Below, in pieces: positions 37,457 through 46,015 of a stretch of DNA of 64,000 bases. Position numbers and translations under genes: made by a program. Position 1 is the stretch's first letter. Each line of letters begins with the position of its first letter. The DNA is taken from positions 1,178,001 to 1,242,000 of the forward strand of contig NZ_CP029608.1 in the NCBI RefSeq assembly GCF_003352185.1, read 5' to 3'. This DNA is from Pseudomonas kribbensis (GTDB lineage Bacteria; Pseudomonadota; Gammaproteobacteria; Pseudomonadales; Pseudomonadaceae). The notes under the pieces are model-generated. The model saw nothing but the letters and a program-made list of their open reading frames with translations, had not been told where the DNA came from and searched no databases.

Positions 37457-38830
37457 ATGCGGTTTTATTCAGGATTGAGGCCAGCGCTGAGCTGGTTGTT
37501 TTTATTGGGGCTGTCGGGGGTTCTGCAATTGACCGAGGCGGCCCATCTGACGATGCATTCAGAAGGGGCAGAGTTGAACATCCAGCCCATTGAGCTGGAC
37601 GCGCAGGAGCAACAGTGGATTCGTGAAAACCCAAGGGTGACAGTCGCCTCGGTGCAGTATCCCTTGTATCTGTTTCAGGACGAACACGGTCAGTGGAGCG
37701 GCCTGAACAACGATGTGCTCAAGCACATCAGCGCCATGACCGGTTTGCAGTTCGTGCATCAGGAGTCGTTCTCCACCAACCACATGCTTGAGCGGCTCGA
37801 AAGTGGCGTCGCCGACATCAGTACCACACTGGCGATGAACGAGGAGCGCAGGCAGTTTCTCGATTTCAGCCATGCCTTTGGGGGAGCAGGGTGGGTGTTC
37901 GTCGGGCGGGCAGGTTTGCCGGCGGTGCAGTCCCTTGAAGAGCTGGAGAAACGGGTTCTTGTGCTGCCGGCCAGGCATGCGCTGGAGGACAGTATCCGAC
38001 GCGACCATCCGCTGATCGAAATACGCTCGGTCAAGACCTACGCCGAGGCCCGGGCCCTAGTGGAGAGTGGCGAGGCTTACGCCACGATTGAAAACGAGAT
38101 CGGTGCGCAGTTGTTTCCATCGGGCCTGCTCAAGGTCGGTGGTCTGGTGGAGGGCAAGTGGGAGGCCGATCATCTGGCGGTGCGCAAAGGCTTGCCTGAG
38201 TTGCTGAGCATTCTCAACAAAGCTCTTGGGGCCTTCTCGGCAGCCGAATTGCGTGCCATGCGTTTGAAATGGCTGGATGGCATTTCTCCCGCTCCGACGC
38301 CCTCGCTCGGAACGCGCTTGCTTGAGTGGGGGTGTTGGGGCATGGGCGTGCTCGGAGTGTTCGGCCTGTTTTTGCTGCTATGGAGTCGCCGGCTCGCTGT
38401 CGAGATCAAGCAGCGACGTGAGGTGGAGAAGGATCTGGGCGATCAGCTGGCTTTTCAGCATGCGTTGATCGATGCCATGCCGGACCCGGTGTTCGTGCGT
38501 GACCTGCAGGGGCGCCTGATCATGTGCAATCGCAGTTATGAAGAGGCGCTCGGCGTGCGTCTTGAACAGGTGCAGGGGCGGACGCTGTGTGAGCTCGACG
38601 TGCTTCCGCAAGCCACGGCATTGATGCTTCATGATGAGTTCATGGTGCAGCTGCGCACCCGCAAGACACGCTTCAGCAGACGGCATCTGATGTTCAAGGG
38701 CGGTTCTCGGCAGGTCTATCAGTGGACGGTACCTTTTTACGGTGCCGATGGGGCGCTGCGCGGTTTGCTGGGGGGCTGGACGGACATCATTCAGAGGCAG
38801 ACCGATAGCGGGTGTCGATGTCTGCGTTGA
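37457..38830 (+). CDS. BvgS/EvgS-like sensor truncated after its PAS domain
   Basis: Protein of 457 residues from ATG 37457 (AAGGA 8 nt upstream; an alternative ATG is at 37439). A signal peptide or first membrane segment (FYSGLRPALSWLFLLGLSG) leads into a periplasmic solute-binding (SBP_bac_3, Venus-flytrap) domain with RVTVASVQYPLYLFQDEHGQ and DISTTLAMNEERRQFLDFS. A second membrane segment (MGVLGVFGLFLLLWS, near 290-310) and a PAS domain (LIDAMPDPVFVRDLQGRLIM) follow. Relatives continue with HisKA, HATPase, receiver and often Hpt domains. Here the frame stops right after GGWTDIIQRQ with a divergent 8-residue tail. It is probably a decayed or kinase-independent sensor. Confidence 0.8.
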   Translation: MRFYSGLRPALSWLFLLGLSGVLQLTEAAHLTMHSEGAELNIQPIELDAQEQQWIRENPRVTVASVQYPLYLFQDEHGQWSGLNNDVLKHISAMTGLQFVHQESFSTNHMLERLESGVADISTTLAMNEERRQFLDFSHAFGGAGWVFVGRAGLPAVQSLEELEKRVLVLPARHALEDSIRRDHPLIEIRSVKTYAEARALVESGEAYATIENEIGAQLFPSGLLKVGGLVEGKWEADHLAVRKGLPELLSILNKALGAFSAAELRAMRLKWLDGISPAPTPSLGTRLLEWGCWGMGVLGVFGLFLLLWSRRLAVEIKQRREVEKDLGDQLAFQHALIDAMPDPVFVRDLQGRLIMCNRSYEEALGVRLEQVQGRTLCELDVLPQATALMLHDEFMVQLRTRKTRFSRRHLMFKGGSRQVYQWTVPFYGADGALRGLLGGWTDIIQRQTDSGCRCLR

Positions 38831-38833
38831 AGA

Positions 38834-38894
38834 TAGGAAATGTCCTATAAAACCTGGCTACTTTTCTGATGGGAGGCTTAGGACGACTGCCCTA
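38834..38894 (+). promoter_or_regulatory. Heptad-type palindromes before the receiver gene
   Basis: TAGGAAATGTCCTA at 38834-38847 is two inverted heptads and differs by one base from the BvgA primary-site palindrome TAGGAAATTTCCTA. A weaker pair, TAGG...CCTA, lies at 38879-38894, 45 bases on (about two 22-base periods). This is a candidate binding site for a BvgA/RocA-type response regulator; the match is by eye. Confidence 0.4.
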
Positions 38895-38948
38895 GAGTGA
38901 CAAGCCACTGCGGCGAGAAACCGCGATTGTCGTGCAAGAGGTTGTCCA

Positions 38949-39356
38949 ATGCGCTCGCTCAAAATCCTGCTTCTCGAACCCGACCCGTTTCAACTGATGG
39001 CGTTGCACCAGATGCTCAACGCCATTGGAATCTACGACGTGTTGACCGCGCCTTCGCTGGGAGCGGCAAAGCGCTCGCTGGATCGTCGGGGGGCTGTCGA
39101 TATCGCCATTTGCAATCCGCAGCTCAAAAATGGTGAGGGGCTGGCACTGATCAACCATCTGGTTGCCCGACGGGATGCTCGATCGTTGATTCTGCTGGGG
39201 GTGGTCGCTCCCAGCGTACTGGCCGACCTGGAATCTTTACTGGAGGAGAGCGGGGTACAGCTCCTGGGCAGACTGTATACGCCGGTTTCGGCGGTGCTGA
39301 TGCGCAATCTGCTCGATCGCTATCTGTCGTCGCCCCGACGTTCGGTCAGCGCCTGA
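38949..39356 (+). CDS. Stand-alone degenerate receiver-domain protein
   Basis: Protein of 135 residues with a receiver (REC) fold pattern: KILLLEPDPFQLMALHQML, then DIAICNPQLKNGEGLALI, then SLILLGV and a final helix. The position of the phospho-acceptor Asp at the end of beta-3 is Asn (ICNPQLKNGEG), and the N-terminal acidic pair is reduced to E-P-D. There is no DNA-binding or other output domain. It follows the kinase-less sensor by 118 bases. A phosphorylation-independent binding or titration role is possible; function is unknown. Confidence 0.72.
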   Translation: MRSLKILLLEPDPFQLMALHQMLNAIGIYDVLTAPSLGAAKRSLDRRGAVDIAICNPQLKNGEGLALINHLVARRDARSLILLGVVAPSVLADLESLLEESGVQLLGRLYTPVSAVLMRNLLDRYLSSPRRSVSA

Positions 39357-39520
39357 AGCCATCGGTTATTTTTCTGTCATCTTCTCCATGCATGCTCCGA
39401 CAGGTCGGTGACGCTCTCGCAGAGGCCGCCGATATGCAGAACTTTCTTCTCGGGCCGGTGGTCATTTACTGTGGACACGCCCCAGGCACAATGTTTTCGG
39501 ACTATTGAGTGGAGATCGAG

Positions 39521-39802
39521 ATGGAAAGTATCAGTCTATTGCTCGGTGAGGCTCTGAGCCCGTATCAGGTAACGCTGACCCCTCGCGGTCTGCAGGGCGA
39601 ATGCCTGGTGACACTGAAGAACGGCAGTGGCGCCATCGTGGTGGAACGCGAATTCAATAGGGCGCAGTTGAGCGACAAGCGCCAGCTGACGGACGTGGTC
39701 GATGGCTTGCATCGCGACATCCTGATCGCCGAAGGCCGGCTGGAACCCTGTGTGATCGCTGCATTGCGCAACGTTGCCCGCGACAAGCACCCGGTACTCT
39801 GA
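39521..39802 (+). CDS. DUF3509 family protein
   Basis: Protein of 93 residues from ATG 39521, preceded by GGAG at 6 nt. It starts MESISLLLGEALSPYQVTLT and contains VEREFNRAQLSDKRQLTDVV, which matches my memory of the Pseudomonas-specific DUF3509 family. It has no signal peptide or membrane segment. Function is unknown. It has its own upstream gap of 164 bases and a downstream terminator, so it is likely a single-gene unit. Confidence 0.72.
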   Translation: MESISLLLGEALSPYQVTLTPRGLQGECLVTLKNGSGAIVVEREFNRAQLSDKRQLTDVVDGLHRDILIAEGRLEPCVIAALRNVARDKHPVL

Positions 39803-39928
39803 AACTGATGGGTCTCTTGTGGGAACCTTCCTGCATCCAGGTCAGTCAGACCCCATAACAGCAGGATCAAGCATTGTGCTCCGGTGCTTGTCGCTTGCTG
39901 CTACGGGTCTTTGATACAGACCACGTTT

Positions 39929-39967
39929 AACCCCGAGTCGTCTCCCCACTTCTCGGGGTTTCTTTTG
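39929..39967. terminator. Terminator between DUF3509 gene and leftward gene
   Basis: AACCCCGAG pairs with CTCGGGGTT around a 13-nt loop and is followed by TCTTTT on the plus strand. It lies 126 bases after the DUF3509 stop and close to the convergent stop at 39976. Confidence 0.75.
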
Positions 39968-39975
39968 TCCGGGAT

Positions 39976-40956
39976 TTACTGCGCGGCCTGCTGCTGGAAG
40001 AAAACCCGTGCCTGCTCCAGATAGTCCGGACGCATTTCAGGGTCGAGCCATTCGGCGTATAGCTGGTTCAGGTGTTCGTGGGGCAGGGTGCGCAGCAAAT
40101 GATCGATTTCGCGGATCGCCTGGCGACCCTGGGTGGTATCGGTGCAGCCGACATGGCTCGAGATGTACTTGTCCGCACCGTGAACGGGGAAAAACTCCAG
40201 TTCGTCTTCAGCGATCTGAACCTGACGCGCCTGGTAGCGGATTTCCGGCCAGTAACCCAGCACCGCTTGCAGCCGACCCAGTCGCTGCATCGACAGCAGA
40301 CTGCTGAGGGCATCGTTGCCATAGTGCGGCGTCAGCGAGCCACTGGGTGCCTGGCGCAGCAGCTTGTCGACGTATTCGCCATAACTGCGCTCGGCCACCA
40401 CCCCGACTTTTCTCTCGCCGTTGGCCAGGTACGCCGACAGATCGACCTGGTCCTCGACCAGAAAAGGCTCCAGCATTTCGCGATCTTTGCGACGAACCAC
40501 CAGACCATTGCTGACTGCGCGAAAAGCAGGGATGGAGAATGCAATCCACTGCGCCCGCTCCCTGTTCCAGAGCAACGACGGATCGCAGGCAAACGGATGT
40601 TCATGGAGCATCTGGAGGCCCCGGGCGCGGTTGACCCGCATCAGGGTGTGTTCATATTGCGGCATGCCGGCTATCAGCATCGGCATCAGTTGATCGATGA
40701 CGCCCTGGCCCTTTTTCGGGCCTTCGAGAATGGTCAGCGGCGGCAGGTCACGCAACAGCCAGATCAGCGTTGGCTTGGCCTGCGCCCAGGCTGGCAACAC
40801 CAGCAGAAAAAGCAGGCCGAACAGCCGCCACGTCCACCAGTGGCGGGCGCGGTTGGAGGCTGAGGCCGGTCGGCGTTTCAGCTCAGATGGCTCCGTCTTC
40901 GCGCAGCCGGGCGATCTGCTTCTCGTCGTAGCCAAGATCGTGGAGTACCTGCGCAT
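39976..40956 (-). CDS. Exported solute-binding-like protein (TIGR02285-type)
   Basis: Protein of about 326 residues. A hydrophobic export segment (WRLFGLLFLLVLPAWAQA) lies about 40-60 residues in, followed by a periplasmic-binding-protein-like domain (TLIWLLRDLPPLTILEGPKKG, ISSHVGCTDTTQG, LDPEMRPDYLEQARVFFQQ). I associate it with the TIGR02285 family of unknown function. The start is uncertain: ATG 40956 and GTG 40965 both lie inside the CoA-transferase gene with weak ribosome sites, and a non-ATG start nearer the signal peptide is possible. It is translated behind, and overlaps, that gene. Confidence 0.65.
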   Translation of the reverse strand: MRRYSTILATTRSRSPGCAKTEPSELKRRPASASNRARHWWTWRLFGLLFLLVLPAWAQAKPTLIWLLRDLPPLTILEGPKKGQGVIDQLMPMLIAGMPQYEHTLMRVNRARGLQMLHEHPFACDPSLLWNRERAQWIAFSIPAFRAVSNGLVVRRKDREMLEPFLVEDQVDLSAYLANGERKVGVVAERSYGEYVDKLLRQAPSGSLTPHYGNDALSSLLSMQRLGRLQAVLGYWPEIRYQARQVQIAEDELEFFPVHGADKYISSHVGCTDTTQGRQAIREIDHLLRTLPHEHLNQLYAEWLDPEMRPDYLEQARVFFQQQAAQ

Positions 40957-42082
40957 TGTGTTCACCGAGCTGCGGTCCGACCCATTCGGACGTGCCGGGT
41001 GTCTCAGAGAGTTTCGGCACGATGCCGGGCATCTTGAAAGGTTTGCCGTCCGGCAGGTTGGCGTGCAGGAACATTTCCCGGGCCAAATACTGCGGATCGT
41101 TGAACATGTCTTCGGCGCTGAAGATCCGGCTGGCCGGGACTTCGGCCTGGTTCAACAGGTCCAGCACGGTTTGCAGCGGCAGCGAATTGACCCAGCGATC
41201 GATCACGCCGTACAACTCGTCACGGCGGGTGTCGCGCCCGTCATTGCTCGCCAGTGCAGGGTCGTTCGCCAGATCCTCGCGACCGATGATCAGCATGAAA
41301 CGCTTGAAGATCGCATCGCCGTTGGCGCCGATCTGCACGTGTTTGCCGTCGGCACTGGTGTGAATCGACGACGGCGTGATGCCTGGCATGATGTTGCCGG
41401 TACGCTCACGAATGAAACCGAAAACGTCGAACTCCGGCACCATGCTTTCCATCATGGCGAAGATCGCTTCGTACAGGGCCACATCGACCACCTGGCCGAG
41501 GCCACCGTTGACCTCGCGATGACGCAGGGCCATCAATGCGCCGATCACGCCCCACAAGGCCGCAATCGAATCGCCGATGGAAATCCCGGTGCGCACTGGC
41601 GGGCGGTCTTCGAAACCGGTGATGTAGCGCAGGCCGCCCATGGATTCGCCGACTGCACCGAACCCCGGCTGATCCTTCATCGGTCCGGTCTGGCCGAAAC
41701 CGGACAGGCGCACCATCACCAGCTTCGGGTTCAGCGCGTGCAGGGTTTCCCAGCCCAGGCCGAGTTTTTCCAGCACGCCGGGGCGGAAGTTCTCGATCAG
41801 GATGTCGGCTTCACCCAGCAGTTTTTTCAGGATCGCCAGGCCGTCCGGGTGTTTCAGGTTCAGCGTCAGGGACTTTTTGTTGCGAGCCTGGACGAACCAC
41901 CACAACGAAGTACCTTCATACAGCTTGCGCCACTTGCGCAGCGGATCACCGCCGTCCGGCGATTCGATCTTGATCACTTCGGCACCGAACTCGCCGCAAA
42001 TGCGCGAGGCAAACGGCCCGGCAATCAAGGTACCCAATTCAATGACTTTCAGACCGCTGAGCGGTTTGTTGGCGAACGGCAT
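40883..42082 (-). CDS. CaiB/BaiF family CoA transferase
   Basis: Class III CoA transferase of 399 residues. N-terminal motif PLSGLKVIELGTLIAGPFASRICGEFGAEVIKIE (in pieces LKVIELG, GPFASR, GAEVIKIE). The catalytic Asp that forms the anhydride is expected in GQVVDVALYEAIF. Other family motifs: LIENFRPGVLEKLGLG and VRLSGFGQTGP. Substrate unknown; relatives use glutarate, succinate, formate/oxalate or itaconate. No obvious degradative genes flank it, which limits the guess. Confidence 0.9.
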   Translation of the reverse strand: MPFANKPLSGLKVIELGTLIAGPFASRICGEFGAEVIKIESPDGGDPLRKWRKLYEGTSLWWFVQARNKKSLTLNLKHPDGLAILKKLLGEADILIENFRPGVLEKLGLGWETLHALNPKLVMVRLSGFGQTGPMKDQPGFGAVGESMGGLRYITGFEDRPPVRTGISIGDSIAALWGVIGALMALRHREVNGGLGQVVDVALYEAIFAMMESMVPEFDVFGFIRERTGNIMPGITPSSIHTSADGKHVQIGANGDAIFKRFMLIIGREDLANDPALASNDGRDTRRDELYGVIDRWVNSLPLQTVLDLLNQAEVPASRIFSAEDMFNDPQYLAREMFLHANLPDGKPFKMPGIVPKLSETPGTSEWVGPQLGEHNAQVLHDLGYDEKQIARLREDGAI

Positions 42083-42228
42083 GCGAAATCCTGTAGGACA
42101 AGGCTGAGCAGATACAGCGTTTTAACATAGCCGGCTGTCAGTCGCGCAAGGTTGATCGCCATCAATTCGTGGATTGCCTACAGCATCGGTTAGACTTGCC
42201 GACTTTCCTCGTATCAAGAAGCCCGTTC

Positions 42229-42771
42229 ATGGCCCAGCCGTCCACTACCTACAAATTCGAACTGAACCTCACCGATCTTGACCGCAGCGTCTACGAGAAC
42301 GTGAAGCAGACCATCGCCCGTCACCCTTCGGAAACCGAAGAACGCATGACCGTACGCCTGCTGGCCTACGCGCTCTGGTACAACGAGCAACTGTCGTTCG
42401 GTCGTGGTCTGTCGGATGTCGATGAACCTGCGTTGTGGGAAAAGAGCCTGGACGACCGTGTCCTGCACTGGATCGAAGTCGGCCAGCCAGATGCTGATCG
42501 CCTGACCTGGTGCTCCCGTCGCACCGAACGCACCAGCCTGCTGGCCTACGGCAGCCTGCGCGTCTGGGAAGGCAAGGTGATCCCGGCGATCAAAAACCTG
42601 AAGAACGTCAACATTGCCGCTGTCCCGCAGGAAGTGCTGGAAACCCTGGCCCAGGACATGCCCCGCGTCATCAAGTGGGACGTGATGATCAGTGAAGGCA
42701 CGATCTTCGTCACCGATGATCGCGGCCAGCACGAAGTCCAGCTCACCTGGCTGCAAGGCGAGCGCGGCTAA
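42229..42771 (+). CDS. yaeQ: YaeQ family protein
   Basis: Protein of 180 residues starting MAQPSTTYKFELNLTDLDRSVYE. The YaeQ fold is related to PD-(D/E)XK nucleases; motifs here are SETEERMTVRLLAYALWYNE, WIEVGQPDADRLTWCSR and YGSLRVWEGKVIP. Function remains unclear (E. coli YaeQ was linked to RfaH suppression). It precedes recJ by 54 bases, as usual in pseudomonads. Confidence 0.93.
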   Translation: MAQPSTTYKFELNLTDLDRSVYENVKQTIARHPSETEERMTVRLLAYALWYNEQLSFGRGLSDVDEPALWEKSLDDRVLHWIEVGQPDADRLTWCSRRTERTSLLAYGSLRVWEGKVIPAIKNLKNVNIAAVPQEVLETLAQDMPRVIKWDVMISEGTIFVTDDRGQHEVQLTWLQGERG

Positions 42772-42825
42772 GTCCGCGTTACTCCCGAAAAATCCCACGT
42801 ATTCAAGAGAAGCTTCTGTCACCCC

Positions 42826-44535
42826 ATGCGTATCGATCCTCGCCCGTTGCCCGCCACTCTGCCGTTTCTCGGTGAACTGCCACCCCTGCTGACCCGCCTG
42901 TACGCGGCGCGGGGCGTGCAGTCCGAGGCGGAGCTGGACAAGAGCCTGGCGCGGTTGATTCCGTTCCAGCAGCTCAAGGGGATCGATGCGGCGGTGGACC
43001 TGCTGGTGACGGCGCTGGAGCAGCGTCAACGGATTCTGATTGTCGGTGACTTCGACGCCGACGGCGCGACGGCCAGCACCGTGGGCGTGCTTGGCTTGCG
43101 CCTGCTGGGCGCGGCGCACGTCGATTATCTGGTGCCGAACCGCTTTGAATACGGCTATGGTCTGACCCCGGAAATCGTCGAAGTCGCGATGACCCGCGAG
43201 CCGCAACTGTTGATCACCGTCGACAACGGCATTTCCAGCGTCGAAGGTGTGGCGGCCGCGAAACGTCACGGCCTGAAGGTCTTGATCACCGACCACCACT
43301 TGCCCGGCGATGAGCTGCCGCAGGCCGATGCGCTGGTCAACCCGAACCAGCCTGGCTGCGAGTTTCCGAGCAAGGCACTGGCCGGTGTCGGGGTGATCTT
43401 CTATGTGTTGATGGCGTTGCGTGCGCGTCTGCGCAGCCTCGGCTGGTACGAGAGCAAGACACAGCCGAACATTGGCGAACTGCTGGATCTGGTGGCGCTG
43501 GGCAGCGTTGCCGACGTGGTGCCGCTGGATGCCAACAACCGGATTCTGGTGCACCAGGGCCTGGAGCGGATTCGCGCCGGGCGTGCGCGGCCGGGGATCA
43601 AGGCGATTCTTGAAGTGGCCAAGCGTGATGCCTCACGCATCACGTCCACCGACCTCGGCTTCATCGTCGGCCCGCGCCTGAACGCGGCGGGGCGTCTGGA
43701 TGACATGAGCCTGGGCATCGAATGCCTGCTGACCCACGACGCTGCGTTGGCCCGGGAAATGGCCGCGCAACTGGACGGCATGAACCAGGATCGCAAATCC
43801 ATTGAGCAGGGCATGCAGCGCGAGGCGCTGGCCCAGCTCAAGGACTTGCCGGTCGAGTCGATGCCGTTCGGTCTTTGCCTGTTCGATCCGGAATGGCACC
43901 AGGGTGTGATCGGTATTCTGGCTTCGCGGATGAAAGAGCGATATTTCCGCCCGACCATCGCCTTTGCCGACGCTGGCGACGGTTTGCTCAAGGGCTCGGG
44001 GCGTTCGGTGCAGGGTTTCCATATTCGCGATGCGCTGAGCGTGGTCGCGGCGCAGCATCCGGATCTGATCGCCAAGTACGGCGGCCACGCGATGGCGGCC
44101 GGCCTGACCTTGCCGCAGGAGAATTTTCCGTTGTTCGCCGAGGCCTTCGACGCCGAGGTGCGCAGGCAGCTTCGCGAAGAAGATCTGACCGGGCGCCTGC
44201 TGTCGGACGGCACCTTGGCTGTTGAAGAATTTCATCTGGAGCTGGCCCGCGCCCTGCGCCATGCCGGGCCGTGGGGGCAGCATTTTCCGGAGCCGCTGTT
44301 TCATGGCGTGTTCCAGTTGGTCGAGCAGCGAGTGGTCGGCGAGCGGCACCTGAAAGTGGTGCTGAAAACCGAATGCGGTTCGGTGAAGCTCGACGGCATC
44401 GCGTTCGGCATCGATCGCGATATCTGGCCGAACCCGACGATCAAATGGGTTGAACTGGCCTACAAACTTGATCTCAACGAATTTCGCGGCAATGAAACCG
44501 TGCAATTGATGATTGCCCACATCGAACCGCGTTGA
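42826..44535 (+). CDS. recJ: Single-stranded-DNA-specific exonuclease RecJ
   Basis: 5'-3' exonuclease on single-stranded DNA in RecF-pathway recombination and mismatch repair. 569 residues. DHH-domain motifs: LIVGDFDADGATAST (I), LLITVDNGISS (II), VLITDHHLPGDELP (III), and LVALGSVADVVPL (IV). The DHHA1 motif is KYGGHAMAAGLTL. The C-terminal OB-fold ends near LNEFRGNETVQLMI. All metal-binding motifs look intact. A REPIN follows the stop. Confidence 0.96.
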   Translation: MRIDPRPLPATLPFLGELPPLLTRLYAARGVQSEAELDKSLARLIPFQQLKGIDAAVDLLVTALEQRQRILIVGDFDADGATASTVGVLGLRLLGAAHVDYLVPNRFEYGYGLTPEIVEVAMTREPQLLITVDNGISSVEGVAAAKRHGLKVLITDHHLPGDELPQADALVNPNQPGCEFPSKALAGVGVIFYVLMALRARLRSLGWYESKTQPNIGELLDLVALGSVADVVPLDANNRILVHQGLERIRAGRARPGIKAILEVAKRDASRITSTDLGFIVGPRLNAAGRLDDMSLGIECLLTHDAALAREMAAQLDGMNQDRKSIEQGMQREALAQLKDLPVESMPFGLCLFDPEWHQGVIGILASRMKERYFRPTIAFADAGDGLLKGSGRSVQGFHIRDALSVVAAQHPDLIAKYGGHAMAAGLTLPQENFPLFAEAFDAEVRRQLREEDLTGRLLSDGTLAVEEFHLELARALRHAGPWGQHFPEPLFHGVFQLVEQRVVGERHLKVVLKTECGSVKLDGIAFGIDRDIWPNPTIKWVELAYKLDLNEFRGNETVQLMIAHIEPR

Positions 44536-44538
44536 CCC

Positions 44539-44604
44539 TTTCGCGAGCAAGCTCGCTCCCACAGGTACGCTCTTGTCCTTGTGGGAGCGAGCTTGCTCCG
44601 GGCG
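44539..44604. repeat. REPIN after recJ
   Basis: CGCGAGCAAGCTCGCTCCCA at about 44542-44561 and its inverse GTGGGAGCGAGCTTGCTCC at 44581-44599 form a compact inverted pair with a short spacer, just after the recJ stop. The right-hand copy is clipped (TTGCTCCGGG instead of TTGCTCGCG). Confidence 0.85.
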
Positions 44605-44817
44605 GCGTTCCGACGAAAGCGGACTTACACACACAGAATCACTCTGAACCCTCCCTCATCCCCGGATGTCGACTAGGCTCTAAGCACTGCTTGATTGGCC
44701 TTGTGACGTCTTGTCGAATTTTTTGCCCGCGGGGGCGGGTGCTGCACCTTTTTCCTGTCACTCGTCGACTTTTCAAACAGAACCCTGGAGCCTGCCCACT
44801 GATTTGAGAGGTGCCCC

Positions 44818-45924
44818 ATGAGTCTGCTGCTTGAACCCTTTACCCTTCGCCAACTGACCCTGCCCAACCGCATCGCCGTGTCGCCCATGTGCCAGTACTC
44901 GAGCGTCGATGGCCTGGCCAACGACTGGCATCTGGTGCACCTCGGCAGCCGGGCCGTGGGGGGCGCGGGCCTGGTGTTTACCGAAGCCACAGCGATCACG
45001 GCTGACGGGCGGATCACCGCCGAAGACCTGGGCCTGTGGAACGACGAACAGATCGCACCGCTGCAACGCATCACCCGATTCATCAACGCGCAAGGCGCAG
45101 TGGCCGGCATTCAACTGGCCCACGCCGGGCGCAAGGCCAGCACCCATCGGCCGTGGATCGGCAAGCATGGCAGCGTCAAACCGGATGACGGCGGCTGGAC
45201 CCCGGTCGGGCCTTCGCCGATTGCCTTTGACCCGCAACACACCCAACCCAAGCAACTTGATGAGGGGCAGATCGCCCAGGTCATTCAGGACTTCGTGTCA
45301 GCAGCCAAACGCGCGCTTACCGCCGGTTTCAGTGTGGTCGAGGTGCATGCGGCGCATGGTTATCTGCTGCACCAGTTTCTCTCGCCGCTGAGTAATCAGC
45401 GTCGTGACCAGTACGGCGGTTCGTTCGAAAACCGCATTCGTCTGGTGCTGCAAGTGACCGAGGCGGTACGTGCCGTGTGGCCGGAAGAACTGCCGGTGTT
45501 TGTGCGCCTGTCGGCGACCGACTGGGTCGAGGACGGCTGGAACCCCGATGAAACCGTGGAGCTGGCGCGACGCCTGAAAACCCTCGGCGCGGATCTCATC
45601 GACGTGTCGTCTGGCGGTACCGCAGCGAACGCGGAAATTCCGGTGGGACCGGGTTATCAGACGCGCTTCGCCGAACGGGTGCGCAAGGAGTCAGGCATTG
45701 CCACCGGCACCGTGGGAATGATTACCGAGCCTGCGCAAGCCGAGCACATTTTGCGAACCTGTCAGGCCGACATCATCTTCCTCGCCCGTGAGCTGCTGCG
45801 TGATCCGTACTGGCCGCTGCATGCCGACGATGATCTGGGCGGTCGTAAAGCGGTGTGGCCGGCGCAGTATCAACGTGCGACCCATCGGGATCAGCCGATT
45901 CACGAGTCTGATCTGCGGGATTGA
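44818..45924 (+). CDS. xenA: NADH:flavin oxidoreductase, Old Yellow Enzyme (XenA/YqjM type)
   Basis: FMN-dependent ene-reductase of 368 residues. The N-terminus LLLEPFTLRQLTLPNRIAVSPMCQYSS carries the Cys that tunes the flavin in the YqjM/XenA class. Substrate-binding His pair and barrel motifs: IQLAHAGRKAST, VVEVHAAHGYLLHQFLSPLSNQR in pieces, YGGSFENRIRLVL, and the FMN-phosphate loop near IFLARELLRDPYWP. It reduces activated alkenes and nitro compounds in vitro; the physiological substrate is unknown. A terminator follows. Confidence 0.9.
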   Translation: MSLLLEPFTLRQLTLPNRIAVSPMCQYSSVDGLANDWHLVHLGSRAVGGAGLVFTEATAITADGRITAEDLGLWNDEQIAPLQRITRFINAQGAVAGIQLAHAGRKASTHRPWIGKHGSVKPDDGGWTPVGPSPIAFDPQHTQPKQLDEGQIAQVIQDFVSAAKRALTAGFSVVEVHAAHGYLLHQFLSPLSNQRRDQYGGSFENRIRLVLQVTEAVRAVWPEELPVFVRLSATDWVEDGWNPDETVELARRLKTLGADLIDVSSGGTAANAEIPVGPGYQTRFAERVRKESGIATGTVGMITEPAQAEHILRTCQADIIFLARELLRDPYWPLHADDDLGGRKAVWPAQYQRATHRDQPIHESDLRD

Positions 45925-45947
45925 TTCCGACCCGCCGCACAGCCTAT

Positions 45948-45978
45948 AAAACCCGCCATTGAACCGGCGGGTTTTTTC
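45948..45978 (+). terminator. Terminator after the Old Yellow Enzyme gene
   Basis: AAAACCCGCC pairs with GGCGGGTTTT around a short loop and ends in TTTTTT, 23 bases past the stop. Confidence 0.9.
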
Positions 45979-46015
45979 TTGTCTGCCGTCCGGAATCGCA
46001 AGGGAATGGACTGCA

